A stretch of 64,000 bases of DNA from Scortum barcoo (Eukaryota > Chordata > Actinopteri > Centrarchiformes > Terapontidae): assembly GCA_023238725.1 (NCBI GenBank), contig CM041531.1:16452643-16516642 (forward strand), given 5' to 3'. This document shows positions 1-11,642 of the stretch, piece by piece (positions within the stretch are counted from its first letter, which is position 1; each line of letters starts with the position of its first letter). The notes beneath the pieces were generated by a model. That model saw only the letters and a list, made by a program, of their open reading frames with translations, had not been told where the DNA came from and ran no database searches. A program made the translations under genes and the position numbers.

Positions 1-1005
1 TGTAAATAATATGTATGCTTGTAGGGAGTAAATGTTTCTAAAATCAGTTGCTGAAAATGTTCTGTCATTCAGATGTTTATGACATTTCTCAATTTTCATT
101 ACCATTACAATAAAGCAGACATGGCCTATTTTAAAAATCAGCAGGCGAATTGTTCTGTATATGATAATATCCATGTTTTCACACACTGAAACCCTGGATC
201 TTAGTCAGGATGTTAATGTGTCATCATGTTCATTTAGAGAATGAAAAAAAGTAATTGAAGTTTGTCTTTTATCATCTCAAGCATCTAACACAGTGTTTCC
301 AAAGTTTTTTTTTGCTTGTGACCCCAAGAAACAAAACACCCCTTTGTCACCCCTCATCACCTGTCCTGAATTTGTATGCTTTGTGATTTGTTTAAAAAAG
401 TATTTTTTCCTTCATTTTAATGTTAGAAGCCTGAGGACATGAAACATCAAATAATTCACTAGAATTGGATTTATGTGTGTTATTCCAGTAGTCTGGTTGC
501 ACATCAGTGTAATTTCTTTCCTGTTTTATGTCGGCTTCAAACTGTCCTCCTTGCAGAGTATCCTCTCAGATATCTTCGTGCTCTCTCTCTCAGAACATCA
601 CGTCTCATATGAACACTGCCATTATGTAATGTCAAGAGCACGAAAAGATCAATTATTAATTATTATCTCCTGTATAATATATAGCATCACTCTCTCCGTT
701 CAGGCTGCTGGTGGACAGGTTGATTCAGGGGATTTAACACGTAGGCCTGTTTTCTGTTTATTGTGGACATTGAAAATCTTAAGATATTTCCAAATTTAGG
801 TGTGTCGTGCTTTCCACTAAAAAGAAAAGACTGTAGGAGGTTCTGAAAATATCCCTGACCATTTTTTAATTTGCACAGATGTACATACAGGCTTTATGGT
901 CCATGTAGAAGAGCTCATATTCTTGACTCAAACTGTCAGTTAAGTCTTATGGATAAGTTAGGATCCCCTCTCAAATGTCCTTATATTTCACATTTCTGTG
1001 TTTAG
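1..1005 (+). other. mef2a: mef2a intron, 3' part
   Basis: This is AT-rich intronic sequence ending at the 1006 acceptor. Open frames here are short and match nothing I recognise. Confidence 0.7.
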
Positions 1006-1166
1006 TGAACGGTTTTGTGGGCTCATCTGGTGGAAGCAGCTTGGGCAAGATCATACCACCCAAATCTCCTCCTCTTCCACCTCCTGGGAACAGCCTGGTC
1101 CCTACCAGCCGCAAAACAGACCTCCGAGTGGTCATCCCTCAATCCAAAGGAATGATGCAAACACTG
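1006..1166 (+). CDS. mef2a: mef2a exon (first in window)
   Basis: The acceptor is tgtgtttag and the donor gtaagt. The exon starts with the last two bases of a split codon and ends on a complete codon. It encodes NGFVGSSGG through DLRVVIPQSKGMMQTL, which aligns with the human NGFVNS to SKGMMPPL stretch, with a shorter linker in the fish. Confidence 0.92.
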
Positions 1167-4100
1167 GTAAGTATGGCTGCTTCTTATACAGTATTTAGGA
1201 CCAACATAGAGGTTAAGATCAATGAAGAATATCATGCATTTTTAGACCTCTTTTTTAAGGAATCCTTTGTTTGAGTTTTGCTGTTGATAAGTGAATACTT
1301 AAAGCTGCGTTATTTGACCACTAGGGGGATCAACGAAAAACATGACAGATACACAGTCACGACCTTATAACCAGCTTACAAAATTGTTGTGCTTTTTAGC
1401 ACTTCCTATTTTCTCATTGACAACTCTGTAAAAACAATCTGAAGTCTGTTATAGACCAGAACAGTACGTGATGTTTTTTAAGCCTGAGGGATGTTGGAAG
1501 CAGGCAAGAACAGGATGTAGACCACAGAGTTGGTCAGCGACTTTTCAGAACAATTGGTCTGACACCATCTGGACCAGATGGTTGGTGAGTTTGCAAATGA
1601 AATCATTGTTCCTTTAAAGAGGAGAGGATCTCTCTGTTTTGGACTGGAAAATGGTCCCATCAGTGTTGGCAGAAGAATCACTATTTAAAAAAGAATTGCC
1701 TTGAAGGCACGAGTGGTCGTTGCCATAATCAATAATCCTCTTGGTGATCCACAGTCCCTTTCAGTGAAATCTCCTCTTGTCAGTGTGGATCACAGCTTTG
1801 TTTACATTCAGTGTTTCTCAGCCCGACACATTGTTTGCATCCTTTAAGCTTTGCAAAAAGACTGAGGGCATTTCATACCTCATGAAACATTTTCAAACTA
1901 TTTCTGGCTGCACTGTTTACATCAGCTTACGGACTACTTCTCTTCTTTTACTGGCATCTCATTGTATCACTTTACCACCACTAGCTGACAATATATGTGT
2001 CATAGGCCACTACCTTTGGGTTATAAGACAAGATCCAAACAGTTCAGGGGCTTGTTCATCAAAACACTGTGGCACAAGTGTCTGGAAACCATTGCTCTAA
2101 TTATCTTTTTCATTTTCATCTGTCCATGTATGATTCTGGTTTACCTCTTAATTTTAGTATTTATCTTTTGTTACGAGGTAAACATTTAATAGTTTTACAT
2201 TGAACAATTTTTGTCAAAGTAAGACCACTAAAACACAGAAATGATATGCTGATGTGCTTGCATCTCAAACTGTAGCACAAATATGGCTTCACAGTACAAG
2301 TACAAGTTCACAGTACAAGAAGTTTAAATGATTAGATGCATAAATTTAAGAGTGCATGGTTTGGAGAAGTGACTTGCTGCCCTGTAGAGTCTTCAGAGCT
2401 TCTTGTCTTTCTTCCTTCAGATTGTACATTCAGCAACTGTGCTGGGTTATTGAAGTTATTGATTTGCCCTTAACTCCCTTACTGCAGCCCTTCCCTCCCA
2501 CACTATGCTCAAACATGATGTAACGATTAGCAAACAATGGAAACTGGAACTGTTTTGTTTTCTTTTTTATGGTGTCCAGGCAGCTCCATTATTCTGGTGG
2601 TTGTGGGATGCAGCGGATTGTATCATTATCCTTCAGAAAAAGGACAGCATCTCTTATTTCTTAGTTTTTGGAAAATTTACGGACAACAAGTTAGAAAGAT
2701 GAAACCCATTATTTGATAGTCATCAGTATTAATGAAATACTGTTTCACATAATTTCTGGTGGAGAAAACAAATGAACAAACACCCTTTCATCCCACCTGT
2801 GGCAGTAACACTTCTCCAGAAATTAGTCATAATTGGATTGTATATTTTTTTATTTCTCATCAGTCTGTGGCGAGATGGTTCTGAGATGGATAGTCTGACA
2901 GCGATACAGTAAATAGCAGCTTTTATGATTTGATGATGGTTTGACACTGGCGTGCAGTTGTAACATGCAACAAAACCATAAACTGTAGCAAGATTATATT
3001 TCCATAATGTTTAAAGCAACAGAGGAGGGTTTTAGCTGCTCATATCACGACATGTATTTGTTTCTGCTTTTCATTCACTGCAGTAAAAGATGTTGAGTTG
3101 TGGTCAGACAGCAACTCCTCGGTTTGATTGATGTGAAACTGTGTTTCACTTCCTTCGCTGTCTGTGTGTGTAAGTGTGTACAGTACACTTTCTGTACTGT
3201 GTATGTTTTGCACTAAAGTGGCAAGAACAACTCTTGGATTGTTGCTTTACAGCAATATCTATGAAGAACTGCGCAGGTCTGCCTTTCCATCATCATTACT
3301 ATGTTAACTCCAACTCTCCAGTATGGCATTTGTCACTCACGGTGACAGAGAGACCACAGATAACACAGAGAAAGGGAAAGGACATGTTAGTTCTAGGCAT
3401 GTATCGGTTGGTTAACCCATGTGTGTGTGTGTGTGTATGTGCGAATGTGCATGTGTGTGAATGCGTGTGTTCAAGCAGTGAATGACCTCATTCAGGGTGA
3501 TGTCATTACTGACATTATCAGGCTGGAATGCCAACACCCAGAGAGCAACAACACAAAACTTCTAATTGTTGTTAGAAATGTGTCATGTTAAAGTGGTGTG
3601 GGTGGCTCAGTCGGTAGAGTGCGCACACATGTATGAGGCCATGGGCCTAACCTAATCGCAGTGGATCCCGTTTTGAATCCCAGTTGGGGCTGGGGTCCCT
3701 TTACTTTGCTGTCTTCCCATGTCTTCCCCCGCTCTCTCCCTCCTTTCCTGTCCAACTTCAAGCTGTCCTATCTGAAAATAATGAAGGGTGTAAACCCCCC
3801 AAAAAAAATTTTTCTAAAAAAAGGAAATGTGTCAAGTTAAAGATTAACTAGCCAGGCATGAAGTGTGCCAGCCCAACATGGTTTCCAGCTTAATTTGAGA
3901 TGGTGACCAATAGAGAAAGAAGTTGATATTTGTTGTTGTTTTTTAAAATAATGTTAAAAACACTCAGTCCATTAAATTAGCACAGAGGTTACACCAATAA
4001 GCCTTCACAACTCCTTCACGAGAAGGCTCCCACTTAAAATACAAAACATGTAATCTTGCAAAATAGATCAAAATTGAATCAAGCAATTTTGAGGATGAGA

Positions 4101-6718
4101 CTGATTGAAAGTACTTTCATTTTTTAAATAACTGTTTTACTATCTAGCCCTCTGTGTTTTTGAAATACTGAGTAATGACTGCCAGGTCTTTGTCTTAAAA
4201 GTGAATTTAAAGATTAAGATTTATTGATTGGCAGGTTGGAGAATTTTTGGTTGTCTTTTAGAAATGCACAACATTCAGCATCCATCAACAGCAGGACCCT
4301 CAAGTTTAGGCAGACTCTGAAAGTTTTAGGCATTCTGGGAAATATAGGAAATTTTTAACTATAGCATGAATCGAAGTGACAGGTTAATGAAAAGTGGACA
4401 CTTAAGAGGTTAAATTTTGCCTCATTCCTAGAATACAGTGAAAGAGGATCTGAGTTTTTACGTTTTCCTTGAAAAGGAGTCAGTTCTCCTTTGTTGTAAA
4501 AAGACTGCACAGGAAAATCAGGTTATAGTGACACCATGTGGTTGAAATGGGGCATCACAGACTAGGTTTTGCTCCACTGTACAGTATAACTGCAGTCAAA
4601 GTCATACAAGAAACAAATGAACTAAATGACTGCTTATCTGTTCTTGTTTATTTTCAGAGTAACCAGAGGCTGAGCAGCAGTCAGTCCAACCAGCCTCTGT
4701 CCACTCCGGTGGTCTCCATCACCACACCCAGTCTGCCTCATCAGAGTCAGGTCTACTCTGGCATCAGCTCTGCTTACAACAACGGTACCTGATAATTATT
4801 CGTGTTGTATTGCTGTCATTAACATACCCCCAAAAATATGCTGAATTGTTGTTTTTCAGTTGTTGTGTTGTGTCAGTTAATGGATAGGTTTCATTATCAT
4901 TTATGTGTTGTTACATTTCAAATGAGAGAACAGGACAACCATAATAACACATACATGATACAAGTCCTTACAGGATTATGACTTCAGATGGTTCAGACAC
5001 TCTTAGCATCAAGCATATAGAAAGTGACTTGTTTTATTGAGGTTAGAGTACCTACCTCTGTGTTTTGAGACAAAACAAAGATATATCGATAGGTATAAAG
5101 ATAATCAGTGTCTTTAAAAGTGATTATTTTTATCCACAATTATCAACAAATGTGAACATTTATGTATACTCAGAACATTACTCGTCCTTTGGCTGAAGAG
5201 CTTGTGGCTTTTAGGGCATCGAGGGGCAGCAAAACTAATGGAAGACCGATATTGACACAGTATATCAGTTTAATGCTTTTTGCATGCTATCGTGTCACTT
5301 GTCTCTGTCTCTGTCAGACTACTCCCTGAGCAGTGCGGAGCTGTCGGGCTTCAGCTCCCCAGCAGGTCCCTCTTTGGGCTCAATGGCGATATGGCAGCAA
5401 CACCAGCTGGCCTCTCTGGGGTAAGCGCCTGAAACAGTTCATCTTTCTCTCGTGATGACTGGTAACAGGTTTTACCATTTCACAGTTTGTTAATAAAGTA
5501 TTCGTAGTTAGCAAATGTATTTATACTAAATAAAAAACTCACACTGACATATACAGTGTACAAACCAGGTAGAATAATATGTATGGCAAAGGAAGAAATC
5601 CCTTGGCAGTTTTTTTAATGCGACTTGGTAATAAAGAACGAGTACAATGAAGCAAAATGACACCATAAAAATACTCCACCACACATTAGAGGAAGACTAT
5701 GTAACATCTGCTGAGCAGTTACCACTGTAGCCACTACTGACATGGTAATGATAGTAAATGCTTAAACATAGTGCAGCAGTAGCACAAATAGCAAAGAGGT
5801 GTTAAGTCATCAGTGTCCTTTCTATAGCAATACACATCTCAATAATCTTAATGTAGCAAAATTTTGCCACAATAGACTACTGGTCATACCCAAGTAAATA
5901 AGGCTGTTGCAGTCAAACCTCTGAATTCAATGTAAAAGTATTATAAGGTTTTTTTTTTCCCTGTTGGATTCATGTCTATCAAGTATCATTTTATTGTTGT
6001 AGTTGGTTGAGGTGCAGCTAATTTGTACTTATTTTTGCACTGTTTGGTTGTTTCATCTATCAGCTTTTATAACCTAGTTATATGGGTTAAATCTTTATTT
6101 TGACACACTGCTGTTAAAGAAATGAAGTGGAGAAAAAGTAGCCTCTAAATTGTAGTTGTAGTGGAAGCCTAAAGTAGTACATGAAAGTAGCAGGTGAAAA
6201 TACTCTTTGCTCATACTACATAAGTAGTTCAAGTCCTGTACTTGAGCACATGGTCCACCACAGGAAAAGTTTCAGTATTCCAGCCAGAGAAAAGTTTGTT
6301 TCTGTCCACACACCTGTTTCTTCCACCACCAGGTGGCACCTTCACTCAAAAGTCACAGCCTTAAAACACGCTCCTCCTCTGTCCCTCTGCCTGAAGGTCA
6401 GGGAACTCCAATCTCTCTATCAACACCAACCACAACGTCAACATCAAAGCCGAGCCCATCTCCCCTCCCCGCGACCACCTCAGCCAATCAGGCTACATGA
6501 GCCAGGCTCACGCCCCCCCTCACCCTCACTCCTCCACTAGAGCAGAGATGGGGAGGTCTCCTGCAGACAGCGTCAGCTCCTCCTGCAGCTCCCATGAGGG
6601 TGGCAGTGACCGGGAGGAGCAGCAGCGACTGGACTTCCACTTGCTCCCCGCGGGTCGGTCAGAGGGCGGAGAGAGTCCGACGGTCAAACGAATGCGGATG
6701 GACAGCTGGGTGACATAA
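1006..6718 (+). CDS. mef2a: mef2a, C-terminal four coding exons (5' part outside the window)
   Basis: MEF2A is a MADS-box transcription factor of muscle, neural crest and neurons. The MADS/MEF2 DNA-binding exons lie upstream of the window; only the transactivation region is here. Coding exons are 1006-1166, 4658-4784, 5318-5420 and 6397-6718, all with AG/GT borders. They join in frame to give 236 residues and a TAA stop. Landmarks matching vertebrate MEF2A from memory are RKTDLRVVIP, STPVVSITTPSLP, the YSLSSAELSGF stretch, SINTNHNVNIKAEPISPPRD (a sumoylation-type IKAEP site beside an SP site), the EMGRSPADS phosphoserine region and the terminal KRMRMDSWVT nuclear-localisation tail. The tail ends in DSWVT, closest to MEF2A; MEF2C and MEF2D are less likely. 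The glutamine/proline run of mammalian MEF2A is replaced by a short Ser/His/Pro segment. I could not see the alternative acidic beta microexon (SEEEELEL type) in the 1167-4657 intron. Confidence 0.93.
1167..4657 (+). other. mef2a: mef2a intron
   Basis: The intron contains one tRNA-derived SINE (3594-3823), a short (GT)n run near 3419-3438, and around 1306-1340 a 'ccactaggggg' block that resembles a frequent fish interspersed repeat. Nothing else is recognisable. Confidence 0.7.
3594..3823 (+). mobile_element. tRNA-derived SINE, full length, with target-site duplication
   Basis: The head carries a pol III box A-like stretch (GGTGGCTCAGTCGGTAGAGT, 3600-3619) and a box B-like stretch (TTTTGAATCCCAG, 3671-3683). 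A CT-rich body and an A-rich 3' end follow. It is flanked by an 18-bp duplication with one mismatch (AAATGTGTCATGTTAAAG at 3576-3593 and AAATGTGTCAAGTTAAAG at 3825-3842), the signature of LINE-mediated insertion. The body matches a second copy at 11423-11642 in the opposite orientation. Confidence 0.85.
4658..4784 (+). CDS. mef2a: mef2a exon
   Basis: The acceptor is ttattttcag and the donor gtacct. The exon begins in phase 0 with SNQRLSSSQ (human NTQRISSSQ) and ends one base into a codon that the next exon completes as Asp. The Ser/Thr/Pro-rich segment is part of the transactivation domain. Confidence 0.92.
4785..5317 (+). other. mef2a: mef2a intron
   Basis: This is AT-rich intron sequence in which I see nothing distinctive. 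Confidence 0.7.
5318..5420 (+). CDS. mef2a: mef2a exon
   Basis: The acceptor is ctctgtcag and the donor gtaagc. The split Asp codon followed by YSLSSAELSGF and later WQQHQLASLG matches the human YSLTSADLSALQGF...WQQHHLGQ region. Confidence 0.92.
5421..6396 (+). other. mef2a: mef2a last intron with degenerate interspersed repeat
   Basis: Stretches near 5640-5700 and 6170-6245 (aaaatactcc, agtcctgtacttgag) resemble the common fish repeat built on 'acttaagtaaaagta', of which another piece lies at 60734-60825. The rest is unremarkable AT-rich intron. Confidence 0.4.
6397..6718 (+). CDS. mef2a: mef2a terminal coding exon
   Basis: The acceptor is the pyrimidine-rich tract ending in cctgaag. The exon completes a split Gly codon and reads SGNSNLSINTNHN onward to the stop at 6716-6718. 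It holds the IKAEPISPPRD and EMGRSPADS sites and the basic KRMRM tail. The start is chosen because only this frame continues the SINTN motif and keeps phase with the previous donor. Confidence 0.9.
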
Positions 6719-6886
6719 ACCCCACGGTCACATGACGACACAGCACCAGGAAACACAGGAAGGACACTGTTATGCAAATGAAATGGGGATTTTATTGATG
6801 TGTTTTTGTTCATTTACATGAAGCTATCTCTGTTTTTGTTTATTTGTTTTTTTCTGGTGATCAGATTTTTGCGATGGTTTGAGTAA

Positions 6887-6892
6887 AATAAA
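6887..6892 (+). terminator. mef2a: candidate poly(A) signal of mef2a
   Basis: AATAAA lies 169 bp after the stop codon. Known MEF2A 3'UTRs are usually much longer, so this may be a proximal alternative site. Confidence 0.4.
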
Positions 6893-9800
6893 TCTGACAA
6901 TCCTGCATCTGTAAGAATAAGAAAAATTTGGTGGTACTTAAAACATTACACATCATCCTTTATAAAATCTAAATCATTTAAGCATCTGAGACTAATAATG
7001 TGCGTCTAATTGCAGTACAATCTGTCATGTTGTTATCCAGTAGGATGCAGCACTGTGCACAGAAGAATCAAAAAGGTGAGATTTGATGTTGTCTCTCAGT
7101 CTTGTGGCTTCATGATTCGGGTAGTAAAGCAGTGAAGTGCTTCTGGATGTCTCCCGCTGGGCGTCACCCAACTCACATCTGATCTTCTCAGGGTTTGAAA
7201 CATTGAATGAGTTCAACATGAAAGCAATACTCCCTCCACATCTTACTTGTTACTCCTCTTTATAAAACACTTATTTATATCAGCCAAAGCAGTATGCTGT
7301 TCTTATGTTCTTTGTGTGTGTTTTTATATTTGAGCACAGAATAAGACAATGTTTCATTCAGATTTCGAACTGAAAGCCATGAGACTTGTTCTGTATGTAC
7401 TACCGAAATACAGTATGTCATTATTGTTTTGTATATACTACCTTTAATATATATCACTTTTGGTGTAACTATATATTGTTAATCTGTCTGTTGTATCTGG
7501 GTGAAATATGACACCTCCACCAAATTTGCAAAAATGTTTTTGTGGGTAATAATTGTCATAATTGCAAAGGCATTGTCCTTACTTTTCTCATCAAGTGTCT
7601 CCTGGATAAATCTGTTTTGTGAAGCACGCCGTGCTGCACCAACCAGGTCTCTAAAAATACACTGAAAGGTAAATGACTCAAGGGAGCACATTTTCATAAA
7701 CAAAAAAAACAATCTATTCCTGTCACGTTAACCACAGAAAAACACCTGTTGGAACTAAACATAAATACACTGACATTCATACTTTGATCAGTATTTATAG
7801 GGTTTTGATGTATTTCTTCTTGAAGTTTTCTACATTGTTTTTATAAGAAATGATAATGCACATCTAAACTAATCACAGATAAAGGTGGTTAATTAAAATG
7901 TAGAAATGCACATGACACTGATGCTCTTCATGTACATTAGTATGACAGTGAGGCAGCGAAACTGTTAACGTACAATTGGGTGCAATACATTTTGGAGATG
8001 GGAATTTACAGAAAGTTATATGACTAAACAGTAACATGGTTTATGCTGAGAAAATTGAATGTGTGGGTAAGTTCAAAGCAGCATGTGTGGCGAGGAGTGC
8101 AAAAGCTGCAAGAATAACCACAGTGGCTCCTCTGAATGATAACGTGGATGAGAAGCATATTAGTCATGGGCATGAATAGAAAGGTGGAGACAAAAAGAGC
8201 TGAGAGAACGTTTTCTAGAACATTCCTGATGTACCTCTTTACAGAAGAAAAGGAAAAATATCTTGAGTTCATAAACAAATACAGTATATATGGGAGTATC
8301 TTTAGAGGGCTGCAAAAGCAATGCTGCATTTAGTTGTTCCTCTGCCTTAAAAAAAAAAGAGATCCAGAGGTTACCATAAATGGAAAACATGACATGCAAA
8401 TCACAACTGCAGAGGAAGTCATTGTGCTTGGTTCACTGGGATGCAAGAATGAGATCAGAAAAAAATGTGTCTGTTGGGAGCCAGGTTGACAGTTTATCAC
8501 ACATAAAAGTCTGTTAGCATCGGTATGTGCTTGATTGCACAGTTATGACTAGACCACAATAAGCTGCTGTGAACAGAAAGGAACTATGTAGGTGACGTAC
8601 TGGGTAGGTCTGAGGTCGTCCCTGTGAATCAGACGTGGCTCAAACTATGTGTATCAAGAGGTGAAACTGGAACAAGAACTAAATTACTACGACCCATCAG
8701 GAGGTAAGATATGAATGAAGCGAAAGAGTCAGCACAGACGGCCTTTTGACATGAGAGATGTAATGTGTAACACCTCGGGTGCCACATAAATGATCTCTTG
8801 TGTGAAAAGACTTTAGGGTGTGGAAGTTCTTTTTCGTAAAGCAGCATCACTGATAAAATAAATAGTCTCGTATTATTTGACACCCTCTAATGTTTGATAC
8901 ATTTGGTGTTTAGATCAGCGGTTAAAATATTAACTTTATTGGTAAAATATTTAATGACAGCATTATTTAGTTGATTAACTACATTAGTCCTATGAAGTCA
9001 AATGAGCAGCTACTGAATGACAGATTAGTCACATGTAAAGTGTGTATGCTTGGGGGAAAGAGAGGAGCAGCAGAAGTTCAGATAAAGAAAAAACCACACA
9101 GGAAGAGGCCTCCCTCACTCTGCGGTCTGAGGTGGAGAATTGGAGGGTGGAGGGATTAAATGTGCCAAGGTTAATGGCATTGACCAGAGCAAACAGCTGT
9201 TTGAGACAAGGATTAAGTCTCTGTGATGCACAAAAGACTGCCCCCGGTCCAGCAAATCAAAAGCATTTCTTGGATTCACAGTGGACGTCCTGACGTCATG
9301 TACGATCTGACACATTCAGCTGCACACGGACACAAATAACCTCAAAGACCAAATCTGCATGACTATGGATTCTTATCAGATTCAGTATATTTGTGGATCA
9401 AAATGTGACTAGATTTTGGTCGCTGAAAGAGACCACTGATGCTTCTTCTTCGCAGAGCTACAAGCCTCTGCTGGACCTTTCAGTGAGGTCAGCTGAGTGT
9501 GTGTGGAGGTTACATGAGACGCTGATTGGCCTGTCAGAGGTGACAGGAACCAAATGAATCAAAATATAACAGAGTGGGGGGGGGCTGATCTGCAGACACA
9601 CCACCAGTGTGACTATTTCATCTCTGTCAAGTTAACGGGAGTAAGATAACCGGAAAATATGTAGTTTTACTATTAAAATAACCTAGAGTGGGTTGAATTG
9701 AATAGAACAAACTTAAATTAAAAATATAATTAATCACAACCAGTTATATGTACTAAATCACCAACTTTTGACAGGCAAGGGGTGTCCAGGCTAATTACTG

Positions 9801-9959
9801 CTAAATCATCACTCAAACATTTATCCTACATATTACACACACAGACACCTGCCACCTTTAAATTGTACGCTAAAATGCTTTCAATTTAAGTTTTAATCGC
9901 CGCTTATTTTATTTTAATTAATTAATTAATTAAATTAATTGATTTTATCTTCTAGACTT
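6893..9959. other. mef2a-mctp2 intergenic region
   Basis: This AT-rich DNA has no recognisable gene and may include the distal mef2a 3'UTR. Open frames on both strands are short and without known motifs. Confidence 0.6.
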
Positions 9960-10345
9960 TTCTCTATTTGCCGCAGGCGCTCGCCGGAAGCGGTCTTATT
10001 TTGAAGGCGGCGCCTGACAGGGTGTGTTGAATGTGGCTTGACGGTCGATGCTCAGCCTGGGAGGAGGAAGTCTGAGCTGCGTGTCTCCGCTGTCGATGGT
10101 CTGACCGCCGCCGTCCTTTATTTCTCTCCTCGGCGTCCAGCAGCCATGAGGTGACGGGCAGGCAGCCGTCGGAAGAGCGGGCAACAAAAAGGTAAAAGTT
10201 CACTCTGAGGGATTTCTGAGGGGAGGGGAAAGTTTCCCGGTGAAGTTACCTGTCGGGGGTGTGAGGGGGAGGGGATTGGGGGCCGCTCAGGTGAGCCTCC
10301 TCCCTGCCCGGAAACGTCTGCTCAGGTGGACAGGTGTGGACAGGT
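9960..10345 (+). promoter_or_regulatory. mctp2: CpG-rich promoter and probable non-coding exon 1 of mctp2
   Basis: GC and CpG content jump sharply inside AT-rich flanks (ggcgctcgccgg, aggcggcgcc, gaccgccgccg). There is no TATA box, as is usual for CpG-island promoters. A plausible donor (aaaaag|gtaaaag, 10191/10192) would splice to the acceptor at 15691-15692 in front of the mctp2 start codon. A second possible donor follows ccatgag at 10150. The ATG at 10146 would give a two-codon upstream ORF (ATG AGG TGA) if transcribed. The transcription start cannot be placed from sequence alone. Confidence 0.5.
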
Positions 10346-10354
10346 GTGGACAGG
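10324..10354. repeat. short tandem repeat of aggtgtggac type
   Basis: Three copies of an 11-bp unit (ggacaggtgtg) sit just downstream of the putative mctp2 promoter. Confidence 0.6.
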
Positions 10355-11422
10355 TGAGTGTGTCCTCCCTCAGCTCCAGGTCGCTTCCTTTCATATGCAG
10401 CCAACATCTGTATAGATGGAGGCTGAGCTGCTTTAAAACATCTGGCAGTACCTCTCTTCTTTTCTCTTTTTTTTTTTTCATTAATCGACAGTTTTACGGC
10501 ACTATTTTTTTTAAAGCTGATCTCAAACTAACAGAACTTGTGTTAATAAAAGTGCTCCACCAGGGTCCCTTCAGTCTCCACTGTGAAGTTGAATGTCTTT
10601 TATAAACTTTTGTTGCTTAATGTGAGTACTTGGCAGGAATTAAAGAGACCCATCACCTCAGTTAATTAGAGATACACTATTATAACCGGTCTTTTCCACA
10701 ATCACCCTGCCTGCATATTACTGTCTTAAAAAGAAAGCTCTCTGACTGGTCACTTTTAGACAGTGTTTTAACAGTGAGTGTTCCTTCTGCAGGACTCCTT
10801 TGTAGAGAAACACTGTTACTGATGGTTAAACAGTCAACTTCCTGTAAATGTGGACGCACTCTGGAACCTCTTTGTGGTCTTACCTGGGATTTTAAAAGGG
10901 CATTTCCCCAAAGAGAGTCCAGCGTGTTATGCATAACAGTCCTGTTAATGTCAGCAGACTACCAGAAGAGGGTTGAAATCTGTCAGCACTGCAGACTTTA
11001 TATTCTGATCGAGGTATTTTCTTGTGTTTTCCACTCTAAGCTTCAGTCTTGCCCCATATCAAAGAGCAAGAACCGCAAACTGTGAAATAGCTTCAGGAAA
11101 TAAGTGGTCGGGTTCAGACAGGCATGCCTTGCAGTTGCTCAATTCGGCCCACCGGCTGGGGAAAAAACACACAAGTCTTTATGACTGTCGCTATATCGGC
11201 TTTAAAGTAGATTATACGTGATATGTTCATATGAGAACAAAAGTGTGCAGTAGATGTTTATAATAGCTCCATGTGATGTGTCTCCATTGCACAGGTCGTT
11301 TTATCATCTCTCCATCCTGCGATGTCGGAAATCACTGCTTGTTTATCAGTCAGATCTCTAAAAAATTCAGAGGATCCAGTCAGCAAAAGTGCTTTCATGT
11401 TTTAACCGCGGATTAACCCAGT

Positions 11423-11642
11423 TTTTTTTTTTTGGGTGGGTGGGGGAGTTTACCCTTTATTATAGATAGGATAGGACAGCTGAAGACAGACAGGAAAGGT
11501 GGGAGAAAGAGGTGGGAAGGCTTTCAGCAAAGGGACCCCAGCCGGGAATCAAACCGGGGTCCGCTGCAGCCCTAAGCCTAAGACCTCAAACATCGGGCAC
11601 GCATTACCTTACGCACTCTACCACTGAGCCACCTGTGCACCC
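11423..11642 (-). mobile_element. tRNA-derived SINE, minus orientation
   Basis: On the minus strand it begins with a box A-like GGTGGCTCAGTGGTAGAGTG and a box B-like GGTTTGATTCCC. It continues through the same body as the 3594-3823 copy (ggtccctttgctgaaag..., cctttcctgtctgtcttcagctgtcctatc) and ends in an A-rich tail, seen as the T-run from 11423. Flanking 8-bp direct repeats AACCCAGT at 11415-11422 and 11643-11650 are the likely target-site duplication. Confidence 0.85.

Noticed and set aside
3600..3690. tRNA gene
   Set aside because: Box A and B-like words are present but the sequence cannot fold as a complete tRNA, and it is followed by a SINE body and flanked by a target-site duplication.
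1167..4657. mef2a beta microexon (SEEEELEL type)
   Set aside because: Looked for an acidic 24-nt exon between AG and GT; no convincing candidate seen, though a tiny exon could be missed by eye.
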